Of a stretch of DNA of 64,000 nt, positions 43,092-52,132 are shown piece by piece. The notes under the pieces are model-generated. The model worked only from the letters and a program-made list of their open reading frames with translations, had not been told where the DNA came from and did not search any database. How positions within the stretch are numbered: position 1 is the stretch's first letter; each line of letters opens with the position of its first letter. Position numbers and translations under genes: made by a program. The stretch is from Terrabacter tumescens (lineage in GTDB: Bacteria > Actinomycetota > Actinomycetes > Actinomycetales > Dermatophilaceae), in NCBI RefSeq assembly GCF_014646815.1, contig NZ_BMNZ01000001.1:62001-126000 (forward strand). The letters run 5' to 3'.

Positions 43092-44531
43092 TCAGAGGTG
43101 GTTCTCGGCCTCTGTCAGCACCGAGCGCAGCCGCGACTCGATGTCGTCGAACTGCTCCGGGCCCATGATGAGCGGCGGCGCGAGCTGGATGACGGGGTCC
43201 CCGCGGTCGTCGGCGCGGCAGTAGAGCCCTGCGTCGAAGAGCGCCTTGGACAGGAAGCCGCGCAGCAGCCGCTCGGACTCGGCGTCGTTGAACGTCTCGC
43301 GGGTGGCCTTGTCCTTGACGAGCTCGATGCCGTAGAAGTAGCCGGCGCCGCGGACGTCGCCGACGAGCGGCAGGTCGAGCAGCTTGTCGAGCGTCGCCTT
43401 GAAGACCGGTGCGTTGGTCTTGACCCGGTCGTTGAGCCCCTCGCGCTCGAAGATGTCGAGGTTGGCCATCGCGACAGCGGCCGACACGGGGTGCCCGCCG
43501 AAGGTGTAGCCGTGCGGGAAGTAGGTCGTGCCCGACTTGAACGGCTCGAACAGCCGGTCGCTCGCGATCATCGCGCCGATGGGGGAGTAGCCGCTCGTCA
43601 TGCCCTTGGCGCACGTGATGATGTCGGGCACGTAGCCGAAGTCGTCGCACGCGAACATCGAGCCGATGCGGCCGAAGGAGCAGATGACCTCGTCGGACAC
43701 GAGCAGCACGTCGTACTCGTCGCAGATCTCGCGGACCCGCTCGAAGTAGCCGGCGGGCGGCGGGAAGCAACCACCGGAGTTCTGCACCGGCTCGAGGAAG
43801 ACGGCGGCGACGGTGTCGGGACCCTCGAACTCGATGGCCTCGGCGATGCGGTCGGCGGCCCAGCGGCCGAAGGCCTTCTCGTCGTCGCGCAGGTGCTCGG
43901 GCGCGCGGTACATGTTGGTGTTGGGCACCTTGTGCGCGCCGGGCACGAGCGGCTCGAACATCTCCTTGGCCGCCGGGATGCCGGTGATCGACAGGGCGCC
44001 CTGGGGCGTGCCGTGGTAGGCGACCGCGCGGGAGATGACCTTGTGCTTGGTCGGCTTGCCGGTCAGCTTGAAGTACTGCTTCGCGAGCTTCCAGGCGGTC
44101 TCGACGGCCTCGCCGCCACCCGTCGTGAAGAACACGCGGTTGAGGTCGCCGGGGGCGTGGCTCGCGAGCCGCTCGGCGAGCTCGATCGCCTTGGGGTGCG
44201 CGTAGCTCCACAGCGGGAAGAACGCGAGCTCCTTGGCCTGCTTGGCCGCTGCCTCGGCGAGCTCCTCACGGCCGTGACCGGCCTGGACGACGAAGAGTCC
44301 GGCGAGACCGTCGATGTACTCGTTGCCGCGGTCGTCCCAGATCTTCCAGCCGTCGCCCTTGGTGATGATGGGGACGGTGTGGCCGAGCCCACCCTCGCTG
44401 CGGTCCTCGAAGACCGAGTGGCGGGTGAAGTGCATCCACAGGTGGTCGCGCGCGGCCTCCGAGTGCAGGGAGCCGGCGGGCGTGCGGTGGTCCGAGGTGG
44501 GTTCCCAGACCTCGTTCGGGTTGATGCTCAT
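43092..44531 (-). CDS. Class III aminotransferase (putrescine/omega-amino acid type)
   Basis: 479 residues from ATG 44531, overlapping the Lrp gene stop by 4 bp. Fold-type I class III features: GWKIWDDRGNEYIDGLAGLF, FFTTGGGEAVETAWKLAKQY, AYHGTPQGALSITG, DEVICSFGRIGSMFA, PLP Lys K309 in ITCAKGMTSGYSPIG and PHGYTFGGHPVSAAVA. Location beside PatD, PotDABC and GabD makes putrescine:pyruvate (or 2-oxoglutarate) transamination the likely reaction, giving 4-aminobutyraldehyde. Exact amino acceptor is not evident. Confidence 0.92.
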   Translation of the reverse strand: MSINPNEVWEPTSDHRTPAGSLHSEAARDHLWMHFTRHSVFEDRSEGGLGHTVPIITKGDGWKIWDDRGNEYIDGLAGLFVVQAGHGREELAEAAAKQAKELAFFPLWSYAHPKAIELAERLASHAPGDLNRVFFTTGGGEAVETAWKLAKQYFKLTGKPTKHKVISRAVAYHGTPQGALSITGIPAAKEMFEPLVPGAHKVPNTNMYRAPEHLRDDEKAFGRWAADRIAEAIEFEGPDTVAAVFLEPVQNSGGCFPPPAGYFERVREICDEYDVLLVSDEVICSFGRIGSMFACDDFGYVPDIITCAKGMTSGYSPIGAMIASDRLFEPFKSGTTYFPHGYTFGGHPVSAAVAMANLDIFEREGLNDRVKTNAPVFKATLDKLLDLPLVGDVRGAGYFYGIELVKDKATRETFNDAESERLLRGFLSKALFDAGLYCRADDRGDPVIQLAPPLIMGPEQFDDIESRLRSVLTEAENHL

Positions 44532-45040
44532 CGTGTACCCCAGTTGTAGAGCTGTTTGTTGAGTTTCAGGTAGACGAACGTCTCGGTCGCCGTGACGCCC
44601 GGGAGCGGGCGGATGCGGCTCGTGAGCAGCTCGAGCAGGTGGGCGTCGTTCTCGCAGACGACCTCGGCGAGCACGTCGAAGCTCCCGGCCGTCGTGACGA
44701 CGTAGGACACCTCCTCCATCTCGGTCAGCGCGTCGGCGACCGACGTCATGTCCCCTGAGACCCGAAGGCCCACCATCGCCTGGCGCTGGAACCCGACCTG
44801 CAACGGGTCCGTCACCGCGACGATCTGCATGACGTCGGCATCGAGGAGGCGCTGCACGCGCTGGCGCACGGCGGCCTCCGAGAGGCCGACCTCCTGCGCG
44901 ATGGACGCGTAGGACTTGCGCCCGTCGTGCTGGAGCAGCTCGATGATCGTCTTGCTCACGTCGTCGAGGTTGACCGAGGGCCGTTTGGCGCCGTTGCCCC
45001 CGGAGCCGGCCGCATTGGCCACGCCGCGGATGGTCGTCAT
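44528..45040 (-). CDS. Lrp/AsnC family transcriptional regulator
   Basis: 170 residues from ATG 45040 (MTTIRGVANAAGSGGNGAKR). N-terminal HTH (about 25-75) with DDVSKTIIELLQHDGRKSYA and GLSEAAVRQRVQRLLDADVM, C-terminal RAM ligand-binding domain (about 80-165) with GSFDVLAEVVCENDAHLLEL. Translationally coupled to the aminotransferase and divergent from patD, so a local regulator of polyamine use is likely. Effector unknown. Confidence 0.93.
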   Translation of the reverse strand: MTTIRGVANAAGSGGNGAKRPSVNLDDVSKTIIELLQHDGRKSYASIAQEVGLSEAAVRQRVQRLLDADVMQIVAVTDPLQVGFQRQAMVGLRVSGDMTSVADALTEMEEVSYVVTTAGSFDVLAEVVCENDAHLLELLTSRIRPLPGVTATETFVYLKLNKQLYNWGTR

Positions 45041-45096
45041 GCGCCGATACTGACCTGTGGAACGCGCTGTTGGCAAGTCCCGCCGCAACTGATTCC

Positions 45097-45132
45097 GAAG
45101 TTTCTTCTCGACAAGTCTTCACGATTGCGAAG
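45097..45132. promoter_or_regulatory. Candidate Lrp operators in the lrp-patD divergent region
   Basis: Two inverted repeats: GAAG-TTT-CTTC (45097-45107) and imperfect CTTCACGATTGCGAAG (45117-45132), about 22 bp between centres, roughly two helical turns on one face. The region between lrp (start 45040) and patD (start 45154) is unusually AT-rich for this window. Both share GAAG/CTTC arms. Inference only. Confidence 0.45.
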
Positions 45133-45153
45133 GTCTGCGTTTAGCATTCCCGC

Positions 45154-46602
45154 ATGACTTCCCAGCCGCGCCAGCTCCGCAACTTCATCGGTGGCCAGTA
45201 CGTCGACCACGAGGGCGACGCGACGGCCGACATCGTCGACCCGTCGACCGCCCAGGTCGTGGCCAAGGCCCCCGTCAGCACCCAGTCCGACGTCGACCGG
45301 GCGTATGCCGCGGCGTCGACCGCGTTCGAGACGTGGGGCGACACGACCCCGGGCGAGCGCCAGGCCGCCCTGCTGAAGTTCGCCGACGCCATCGAGGCCC
45401 GCGCCGAGGACCTCATCCGCCTCGAGGGCGAGAACACCGGCAAGCCGCACGCCCTGACGCGGAGCGAGGAGATCCCGCCGATGGTCGACCAGCTGCGCTT
45501 CTTCGCCGGCGCGGCGCGCGTCCTCGAGGGCAAGTCGGCCGGCGAGTACATGAAGGGCCACACCTCCTTCGTGCGCCGCGAGCCCATCGGGGTCGTCGGC
45601 CAGGTGACCCCGTGGAACTACCCGATGATGATGGCGATGTGGAAGATCGCCCCGGCGCTCGCCGCGGGCAACACCATCGTCCTCAAGCCGTCCGACACGA
45701 CGCCCGAGACGACGCTGCTCATGGCCGAGCTCGCCTCGGAGTTCCTGCCCGAGGGCACCTTCAACGTCATCACCGGTGACCGCGAGACCGGGCGCATGCT
45801 CGTCGAGCACCCGACGCCGGCACTCGTGGCGATCACCGGTTCGGTGCGGGCCGGCATGCAGGTCGCCGAGAGCGCGTCGCGCGACCTCAAGCGGGTGCAC
45901 CTCGAGCTCGGCGGCAAGGCGCCGGTCATCGTCTTCGACGACGCCGACATCGAGGCTGCAGTCGAGGGCATCGCGGGCGCCGGCTACTTCAACGCCGGGC
46001 AGGACTGCACCGCGGCCACCCGCGTGCTCGCCGGACCGCGGGTCCACGACGACTTCGTCGCCGCCCTGGCCGAGTACGCCCGCAGCTCGGTCAAGGTCGG
46101 CATGCCGTCCGACGACGACGCGAGCCTCGGCCCGGTCAACAACGTCAACCAGATGGCGCACGTCTCGGGGTTCATGGACCGGCTGCCCGACCACGCCCGC
46201 GTGGCCGCCGGCGGGTCGCGCATCAACACCCTCGGCGACGGCTTCTTCTTCGAGCCGACCGTTCTCGCGGGCCTGCGCCAGGACGACGAGCACATCCAGA
46301 GCGAGATCTTCGGGCCCGTCATCACGGTGCAGCAGTTCAGCGACGAGGCCGAGGCTCTCGCCTGGGCCAACGGCGTGCAGTACGGCCTCGCCTCGAGCGT
46401 GTGGACCCGCGACTTCGGCAAGGCCATGCGCATGAGCAAGAAGCTCGACTTCGGCTGCGTCTGGATCAACACCCACATCCCGATCGTCGCCGAGATGCCG
46501 CACGGGGGTTTCAAGCACAGCGGCTACGGCAAGGACCTCTCGATGTACGGCCTGGAGGACTACACCCGCATCAAGCACGTCATGGCCAACATCGACTCCT
46601 GA
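45154..46602 (+). CDS. patD: Gamma-aminobutyraldehyde dehydrogenase
   Basis: 482 residues. ALDH superfamily with VTPWNYPMMMAMWKIAPALA, catalytic E251 (LELGGKAP) and nucleophile C285 (NAGQDCTAATR), and SEIFGPVITVQQF. Sequence around NAGQDCTAATRV and the partners nearby point to aminobutyraldehyde dehydrogenase (Prr/PatD), which oxidises 4-aminobutyraldehyde to GABA with NAD+. Divergent from lrp, followed by a hairpin at 46606-46632 before potD. Confidence 0.93.
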   Translation: MTSQPRQLRNFIGGQYVDHEGDATADIVDPSTAQVVAKAPVSTQSDVDRAYAAASTAFETWGDTTPGERQAALLKFADAIEARAEDLIRLEGENTGKPHALTRSEEIPPMVDQLRFFAGAARVLEGKSAGEYMKGHTSFVRREPIGVVGQVTPWNYPMMMAMWKIAPALAAGNTIVLKPSDTTPETTLLMAELASEFLPEGTFNVITGDRETGRMLVEHPTPALVAITGSVRAGMQVAESASRDLKRVHLELGGKAPVIVFDDADIEAAVEGIAGAGYFNAGQDCTAATRVLAGPRVHDDFVAALAEYARSSVKVGMPSDDDASLGPVNNVNQMAHVSGFMDRLPDHARVAAGGSRINTLGDGFFFEPTVLAGLRQDDEHIQSEIFGPVITVQQFSDEAEALAWANGVQYGLASSVWTRDFGKAMRMSKKLDFGCVWINTHIPIVAEMPHGGFKHSGYGKDLSMYGLEDYTRIKHVMANIDS

Positions 46603-46605
46603 GCC

Positions 46606-46632
46606 TCGCGCCGTCCAGCCCGGGCGGCGCGA
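46606..46632 (+). terminator. Hairpin between patD and potD
   Basis: TCGCGCCGTCC (46606-46616) and GGGCGGCGCGA (46622-46632), 11-bp stem with one G.U, loop AGCCC, 3 bp past the patD stop. Terminator or partial terminator reducing readthrough into the transporter genes. Confidence 0.65.
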
Positions 46633-46728
46633 ACTCACTTGTCGGACACGGCATCCCACAGCAGCACCACCTCGGGTCAGCGTCGATCCCTCCACACCGG
46701 CCCACCAAACCCCCTGGAGATGAACCCC

Positions 46729-47976
46729 ATGAACGACAACTCCTTCGACATGGACAACCCGGTCCTGCGAGCCGCCCTCGCGCGTGGGCTCGTCAGTCGT
46801 CGCTCGGCGATGATGGGCGCCGCCGGCGTGAGCGCCGCCGCCTTCCTCGCGGCCTGTGGTTCGGCCGGGAAGAACCCCACCACCGGTGGGGCCTCCGGCA
46901 CGGCTGCGCCCGCCAAGACCGCGGCCGCCGCGCAGGACATGTCCGACACCGAGAAGCTCGTGAACTGGTCGAACTGGACCGAGTACATCGACACCAGCGA
47001 CGACGGCAAGTCGCGCCCGTCCCTCGACGCCTTCCAGAAGAAGACCGGCATCAAGGTGAACTACACCGAGGACTACCTCGACAACGACGAGTTCTACGCC
47101 AAGGTGCGCCCGCTGCTCGAGGGCGGCAAGGACACCGGTCGTGACGTGTGGTGCAGCACCGACTGGATGGTCGCGCGGCTGATCCGACAGGGCTACGTGC
47201 AGAAGCTCGACCTGGCCAACATCCCCAACGCGGCCAACCTCGACGACTCGCTCAAGAACGTCGAGTTCGACCCGGGCCGGCTCTACTCGCTCCCGTGGCA
47301 GAGTGGATTCGCCGGTATCGGCTACAACCTCAAAGCCACCGGCGGCAAGAAGATCGAGTCGATCACGCAGCTGCTCACCGACCCTGCGCTCAAGGGCAAG
47401 GTCACGCTGCTCACCGAGATGCGCGACACCGTCGGCCTCGTGATGATGGAGCAGGGCAAGAAGATCGACTCGTTCACCGACGCCGACTTCCAGGCCGCCA
47501 TCGACATGATCCAGCAGGCCAAGGACTCCGGGCAGATCCTGCGCTTCACCGGCAACGAGTACACCGAGGGCCTCGCCAAGGGCGACATCGCGGCCTGCGT
47601 GGCGTGGACCGGCGACGTCGTCCAGCTCCAGTTCGACGACCCGAAGATCCAGTACGCCCTCCCGCAGAAGGGCTTCACGCTCTGGTCCGACAACTTCGTC
47701 ATCCCGGCGCTGGCCAAGCACAAGAAGAACGCCGAGAAGCTCATCGACTACTACTACGACCCGGCCGTCATGGCGCAGGTCGCCGCCTTCGTCAACTACA
47801 TCGCCCCCGTCAAGGGCACGGCGGCCGAGCTGGTGAAGCTCGACCCGAAGCTCGGCAAGAACCCCCTCATCGTGCCGACGCCCGACGTGCTCGCGCGCGC
47901 CCAGGTCTTCCGCGGGCTCAGCACCGCGGAGGAGACCAAGTACAACAAGCTCTTCTCGGCCCTGACGACGGCATGA
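46729..47976 (+). CDS. potD: Polyamine ABC transporter substrate-binding lipoprotein
   Basis: 415 residues from ATG 46729 (GGAG nine bases before it; ATG 46720 is also in frame). Signal region LVSRRSAMMGAAGVSAAAFL with twin Arg (24-25) followed by lipobox LAAC at C43, so probably a Tat-type lipoprotein. Mature domain has LVNWSNWTEYID, NYTEDYLDNDEFYAKVRPLL and PWQSGFAGIGYN, the PotD/PotF family pattern. Captures spermidine or putrescine outside the cell. Overlaps potA (ATGA). Confidence 0.92.
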   Translation: MNDNSFDMDNPVLRAALARGLVSRRSAMMGAAGVSAAAFLAACGSAGKNPTTGGASGTAAPAKTAAAAQDMSDTEKLVNWSNWTEYIDTSDDGKSRPSLDAFQKKTGIKVNYTEDYLDNDEFYAKVRPLLEGGKDTGRDVWCSTDWMVARLIRQGYVQKLDLANIPNAANLDDSLKNVEFDPGRLYSLPWQSGFAGIGYNLKATGGKKIESITQLLTDPALKGKVTLLTEMRDTVGLVMMEQGKKIDSFTDADFQAAIDMIQQAKDSGQILRFTGNEYTEGLAKGDIAACVAWTGDVVQLQFDDPKIQYALPQKGFTLWSDNFVIPALAKHKKNAEKLIDYYYDPAVMAQVAAFVNYIAPVKGTAAELVKLDPKLGKNPLIVPTPDVLARAQVFRGLSTAEETKYNKLFSALTTA

Positions 47977-49094
47977 GCAAGCAGCAGGGGAAGGGCGACC
48001 TCGGCCTCGTCGCCCTCACGAAGTCCTTCGCCACCTTCACCGCCGTCCACCCGCTGGACCTGGTCGTCCCGCAGGGCTCCTTCTTCGCCCTTCTGGGGCC
48101 CTCGGGCTGCGGCAAGACGACGACGCTCCGGATGATCGCGGGCCTCGAGGAGCCCACGAGCGGGCGCATCCGGATCGGTGACAGCGACATCACCGACACC
48201 AAGGCCTACCAGCGCAACGTCAACACGGTCTTCCAGAGCTACGCGCTCTTCCCGCACATGAGCGTGCTCGACAACGTGATGTTCGGGCTGCGGCGGCGCG
48301 GCGACAAGGACGCCAAGGCCAAGGCGAAGGAGGTGCTCGAGCTCGTGCAGCTCGAGCAGGTGGCGAGCAAGAAGCCCACCCAGCTCTCCGGCGGCATGCA
48401 GCAGCGCGTCGCGCTGGCGCGGGCACTCGTCAACCGGCCCGACGTGCTGCTCCTCGACGAGCCCCTGGGCGCCCTCGACCTCAAGCTGCGCCGGCAGATG
48501 CAGATCGAGCTCAAGCGCATCCAGCAGGAGGTCGGCCTGACCTTCATCCACGTCACCCACGACCAGGAGGAGGCCATGACCATGGCCGACTCGATCGCCG
48601 TGATGAACGCCGGCCGGCTCGAGCAGCTCGGTGACCCGGCGACGCTCTACGAACAGCCCCGGTCGACGTTCGTCGCCAACTTCCTCGGCCAGTCCAACCT
48701 GCTGCGGGCCACGGTCAACCCCGGCGGCACGGACCACGTGGTCACGGTCCGCGCCCACGACACGGACCTCGAGGTCTCGCGTGAGCACCTCCCCGAGGGC
48801 GTGCGTGACGTGTGGCTCGGCGTGCGGCCCGAGAAGCTGCGCCTGGGCGAGGGTGGCGGTCCCAACCAGCTGCGCGGCATCGTGCGCGACGTGTCGTTCA
48901 GCGGCGTCGCGACGCAGTACTCCGTGCAGATGCCGTGGGGGCAGGAGCTGATCGTCGTCCAGCAGAACGACGGCACGGCGCGTGCGGTCCTGGGTGAGAC
49001 CGTCACCGTCTCGTGGGCCGCCCAGCACGGTTTCGCCCTCGACGCGTCGCAGGACGCCGAGGCCGGGGCCGAGCTGGTGGACGACCATGGCTGA
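47973..49094 (+). CDS. potA: Polyamine ABC transporter ATP-binding protein
   Basis: 373 residues from ATG 47973, which overlaps the potD stop. Walker A GPSGCGKTTT (about 42-51), Q-loop FQSYALFPHM, signature LSGGMQQRVALARAL, Walker B VLLLDEPLGALD, switch His in FIHVTHDQEEAMTMAD, then a C-terminal TOBE domain (about 285-365). PotA energises polyamine import. Confidence 0.95.
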   Translation: MSKQQGKGDLGLVALTKSFATFTAVHPLDLVVPQGSFFALLGPSGCGKTTTLRMIAGLEEPTSGRIRIGDSDITDTKAYQRNVNTVFQSYALFPHMSVLDNVMFGLRRRGDKDAKAKAKEVLELVQLEQVASKKPTQLSGGMQQRVALARALVNRPDVLLLDEPLGALDLKLRRQMQIELKRIQQEVGLTFIHVTHDQEEAMTMADSIAVMNAGRLEQLGDPATLYEQPRSTFVANFLGQSNLLRATVNPGGTDHVVTVRAHDTDLEVSREHLPEGVRDVWLGVRPEKLRLGEGGGPNQLRGIVRDVSFSGVATQYSVQMPWGQELIVVQQNDGTARAVLGETVTVSWAAQHGFALDASQDAEAGAELVDDHG

Positions 49095-50001
49095 GGCGGC
49101 GGTCCTCTCGACGGGGTCGTCGGCTCCGCCGACGAGGCGTCGGCGCAACTGGGTGCCCTACGCGCTCCTGCTCCCGGGTCTGCTGTGGCTCGTCGTCTTC
49201 TTCGTGCTCCCGATGGTGACCCTCGCGTCACAGTCGCTGCAGGAGGGCAACGTCGACGACGGCTACACCTTCACGGGCAATGTCGGCATCTACGTCGACG
49301 CCCTGAAGCAGTACTGGCCGCAGTTCGTGCGCTCGTTCCTCTACGCCGGCACGGCTACCGTGCTCGCGCTGCTGCTCGGCTACCCACTGGCGTACTTCAT
49401 CGCCCAGAAGGCCGGTCGCTACAAGAACCTCGTGCTCGTGCTGGTCATCGCGCCGTTCTTCACCAGCTTCCTGATCCGCACGCTGGCGTGGCGCACGATC
49501 CTCTCCGACGACTGGTTCGTCACCACCTGGGCGCAGAAGCTGCACATCACGGACCTGCTGCAGGCCGTGGGCCTCACCGCCAACGACTCGCTGCTGTCCT
49601 CGAAGTTCGCCGTCATCATGGGTCTGACCTACAACTTCCTGCCCTTCATGATCCTGCCGCTCTACACCTCGCTCGAGCGCCTGGACCCTCGTCTCATCGA
49701 GGCGGCCGGTGACCTCTACGCCTCGCCGTGGCAGACCTTCCGCAAGGTCACCTGGCCGCTGTCGCTGCCGGGCGTCGTCGCAGGCACGCTGCTGACCTTC
49801 ATCCCGGCCGCCGGCGACTTCATCAACGCCCGTCTGCTCGGCAACACCCAGACGACGATGATCGGCTCGGTCATCGACAGCCAGTTCCTGCGGGTGCTCG
49901 ACTACCCGCTGGCGGCGGCGCTGTCGTTCATCCTGCTCATCGTCATCGTCACGATGGTCTCGGTCTACGTGCGCCGGGCCGGAACGGAGGAGCTGCTCTG
50001 A
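49087..50001 (+). CDS. potB: Polyamine ABC transporter permease PotB
   Basis: 304 residues from ATG 49087, overlapping potA by 8 bp. Six predicted membrane helices, first at about 25-45 (YALLLPGLLWLVVFFVLPMV). EAA loop: LIEAAGDLYASPWQTFRKVT followed by WPLSLPGVVAG. Stop overlaps potC (TGATG). Confidence 0.94.
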   Translation: MAEAAVLSTGSSAPPTRRRRNWVPYALLLPGLLWLVVFFVLPMVTLASQSLQEGNVDDGYTFTGNVGIYVDALKQYWPQFVRSFLYAGTATVLALLLGYPLAYFIAQKAGRYKNLVLVLVIAPFFTSFLIRTLAWRTILSDDWFVTTWAQKLHITDLLQAVGLTANDSLLSSKFAVIMGLTYNFLPFMILPLYTSLERLDPRLIEAAGDLYASPWQTFRKVTWPLSLPGVVAGTLLTFIPAAGDFINARLLGNTQTTMIGSVIDSQFLRVLDYPLAAALSFILLIVIVTMVSVYVRRAGTEELL

Positions 50002-50795
50002 TGGCCTGGATCAAGCGACACCTCATCTCCTTCGCCGCCATCGCGGTGCTCGTCTACATGCTCGTGCCCAACGTGGTCGTGGCGGCCTTCTCGTTCAACG
50101 ACCCGAAGGGCAAGTACAACTACAACTTCAACGAGTTCTCCGCCGCGGCGTGGACGAATCCCTGTGGGGCGCAAGGCATCTGCGAGTCGCTCGGCCTGAG
50201 CCTGCAGATCGGCGTCATCGCCTCTCTCACGGCCACCGTGCTGGGGACGATGATCGCCTTCGCCCTCGGCCGCTACCGGTTCCGAGGGCGGTCGGCGACC
50301 AACCTGCTGATCTTCATGCCGATGGCCACGCCCGAGGTCGTCATGGGCTCGAGCCTGCTCACGCTCTTCCTCATGCTCGGGGTGCCGTCGGGTCGCACGG
50401 CGATCCTCATCGCGCACATCATGTTCTGCGTGTCGTTCGTCGTCGTCGCCGTCAAGGCGAGGGTCGCGACGCTCGACCCGAAGCTCGAGGAGGCGGCGGC
50501 GGACCTCGGTGCCAACCCGACCCAGACCTTCCTGCGCGTCACGCTTCCGCTGGCCGCACCGGGCATCGCGGCCGGCGCGCTCCTCGCGTTCTCGCTGAGC
50601 TTCGACGACTACATCATCACCAACTTCAATGCGAGCCCGAGCTCGATCACCTTCCCGATGTACGTCTGGGGCGCGTCGGCGCGCGGGGTACCCGTGCAGG
50701 TCTACGTCATCGGCACGGTGATGTTCGTGCTGACGCTCGTCGTCGTCATGACCGGACAGCTCATCTCCAGCCGACGCAACCGACAGGTGGCCTGA
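50001..50795 (+). CDS. potC: Polyamine ABC transporter permease PotC
   Basis: 264 residues from ATG 50001. Six membrane helices; the loop between the first two (FNDPKGKYNYNFNEFSAAAW) matches PotC. EAA loop LEEAAADLGANPTQTFLRVT then LPLAAPGIAAG. Completes the PotDABC importer. Confidence 0.94.
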   Translation: MAWIKRHLISFAAIAVLVYMLVPNVVVAAFSFNDPKGKYNYNFNEFSAAAWTNPCGAQGICESLGLSLQIGVIASLTATVLGTMIAFALGRYRFRGRSATNLLIFMPMATPEVVMGSSLLTLFLMLGVPSGRTAILIAHIMFCVSFVVVAVKARVATLDPKLEEAAADLGANPTQTFLRVTLPLAAPGIAAGALLAFSLSFDDYIITNFNASPSSITFPMYVWGASARGVPVQVYVIGTVMFVLTLVVVMTGQLISSRRNRQVA

Positions 50796-50801
50796 TCCGT
50801 C

Positions 50802-52049
50802 ATGCGTGTCCTCATGATCGGCTCCGGTGGAGTCGGTGACGCCGCCGCGCGCATCGCGTCCGAGCGAGACTTCTTCGACCGCTGGGTCGTCGCCGACTAC
50901 GACGTCGCGCGTGCCGAGCGCACCGTCGCGGCCGTCACCGGCCGCCGGCCGGGTGAGTCGCGCTTCGTCGCGGCCAGGGTCGACGCCTCGTCGGCCGAGG
51001 CGGTGACGGCGCTGGCCCTCGAGCACGGCGCGTCGCACGTCTTCAACGCCGTCGACCCGAAGTTCAACATGTCGGTCTTCGACGGGGCCAAGGCCGCCGG
51101 GGCCGACTACCTCGACATGGCGATGAGCCTGTCGCAGCGTCATCCCGAGCAGCCGTATGCCGTCACCGGGGTCAAGCTCGGCGACGAGCAGTTCGCGGTT
51201 GCGGGGGAGTGGGAGGCCGACGGCCGGCTCGCGCTCGTCGGCATCGGCGTCGAGCCCGGCCTGTCCGACGTCTTCGCCCGCTACGCCGCCGACCACCTCT
51301 TCTCCGAGATCGACGAGCTCGGCACCCGCGACGGGGCCAACCTCGTCGTGCACGACGAGCTCGGCAACGAGGTCTTCGCGCCGAGCTTCTCGATGTGGAC
51401 GACGATCGAGGAGTGCCTCAACCCGCCGGTCGTGTGGGAGAAGGACCGCGGCTGGTTCACCACCGCGCCGTTCAGCGAGCCGGAGGTCTTCGACTTCCCG
51501 GAGGGCATCGGGCCGGTCGAGTGCGTCAACGTCGAGCACGAGGAGGTCCTCCTCATGCCGCGCTGGGTCGACGCCAGGAGGGTCACCTTCAAGTACGGCC
51601 TCGGCGACGAGTTCATCACCATCCTCAAGGTCCTCAATACTCTCGGCCTGGACCGCACCGAGCCGATCACGGTCAAGGGCGTGCAGGTCTCGCCGCGCGA
51701 CGTCGTGGCGGCGGCGCTGCCCGACCCGGCGACCATCGGCCCGCGGATGACCGGCAAGACGTGTGCCGGCCTCTTCGTCACGGGCACCGGCAAGGACGGC
51801 CGACCGCGGCGCACGTACCTCTACCACCTCGTCGACAACGCCGACACGATGCGCGACTACGACGCCCAGTGCGTCGTCTGGCAGACGGCGATCAACCCGG
51901 TCGTCGCGCTCGAGCTGCTCGCCCGCGGCACGTGGAAGGGTGTCGGCGTCCTCGGCGCCGAGGCGTTCGACGCCGTTCCCTTCCTCGACCTGCTCGCCGC
52001 GCCCAAGCCGGAGGGCTACGGCTCCCCGTGGGGCCTCGACGAGCGGTGA
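50802..52049 (+). CDS. Saccharopine dehydrogenase family protein
   Basis: 415 residues, 6 bp after potC. N-terminal Rossmann domain: MRVLMIGSGGVGDAAARIAS, then HVFNAVDPKFNMSVFDGAKA and ADYLDMAMS. C-terminal catalytic/dimerisation domain covers about 130-400 (GIGVEPGLSDVFARYAADHL). The family includes saccharopine reductase and carboxynorspermidine dehydrogenase. Its place inside the polyamine operon makes a polyamine-derived substrate plausible, but there is no lysine-degradation gene to decide between options. Confidence 0.87.
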   Translation: MRVLMIGSGGVGDAAARIASERDFFDRWVVADYDVARAERTVAAVTGRRPGESRFVAARVDASSAEAVTALALEHGASHVFNAVDPKFNMSVFDGAKAAGADYLDMAMSLSQRHPEQPYAVTGVKLGDEQFAVAGEWEADGRLALVGIGVEPGLSDVFARYAADHLFSEIDELGTRDGANLVVHDELGNEVFAPSFSMWTTIEECLNPPVVWEKDRGWFTTAPFSEPEVFDFPEGIGPVECVNVEHEEVLLMPRWVDARRVTFKYGLGDEFITILKVLNTLGLDRTEPITVKGVQVSPRDVVAAALPDPATIGPRMTGKTCAGLFVTGTGKDGRPRRTYLYHLVDNADTMRDYDAQCVVWQTAINPVVALELLARGTWKGVGVLGAEAFDAVPFLDLLAAPKPEGYGSPWGLDER

Positions 52050-52132
52050 GGGCGAGGGCTGAGGGCGAGCGCTGACCACGCGTCCTCCGGGGCGGCGACG
52101 ACCACCATCACGACAGGAATAGGGTTTCAGGC

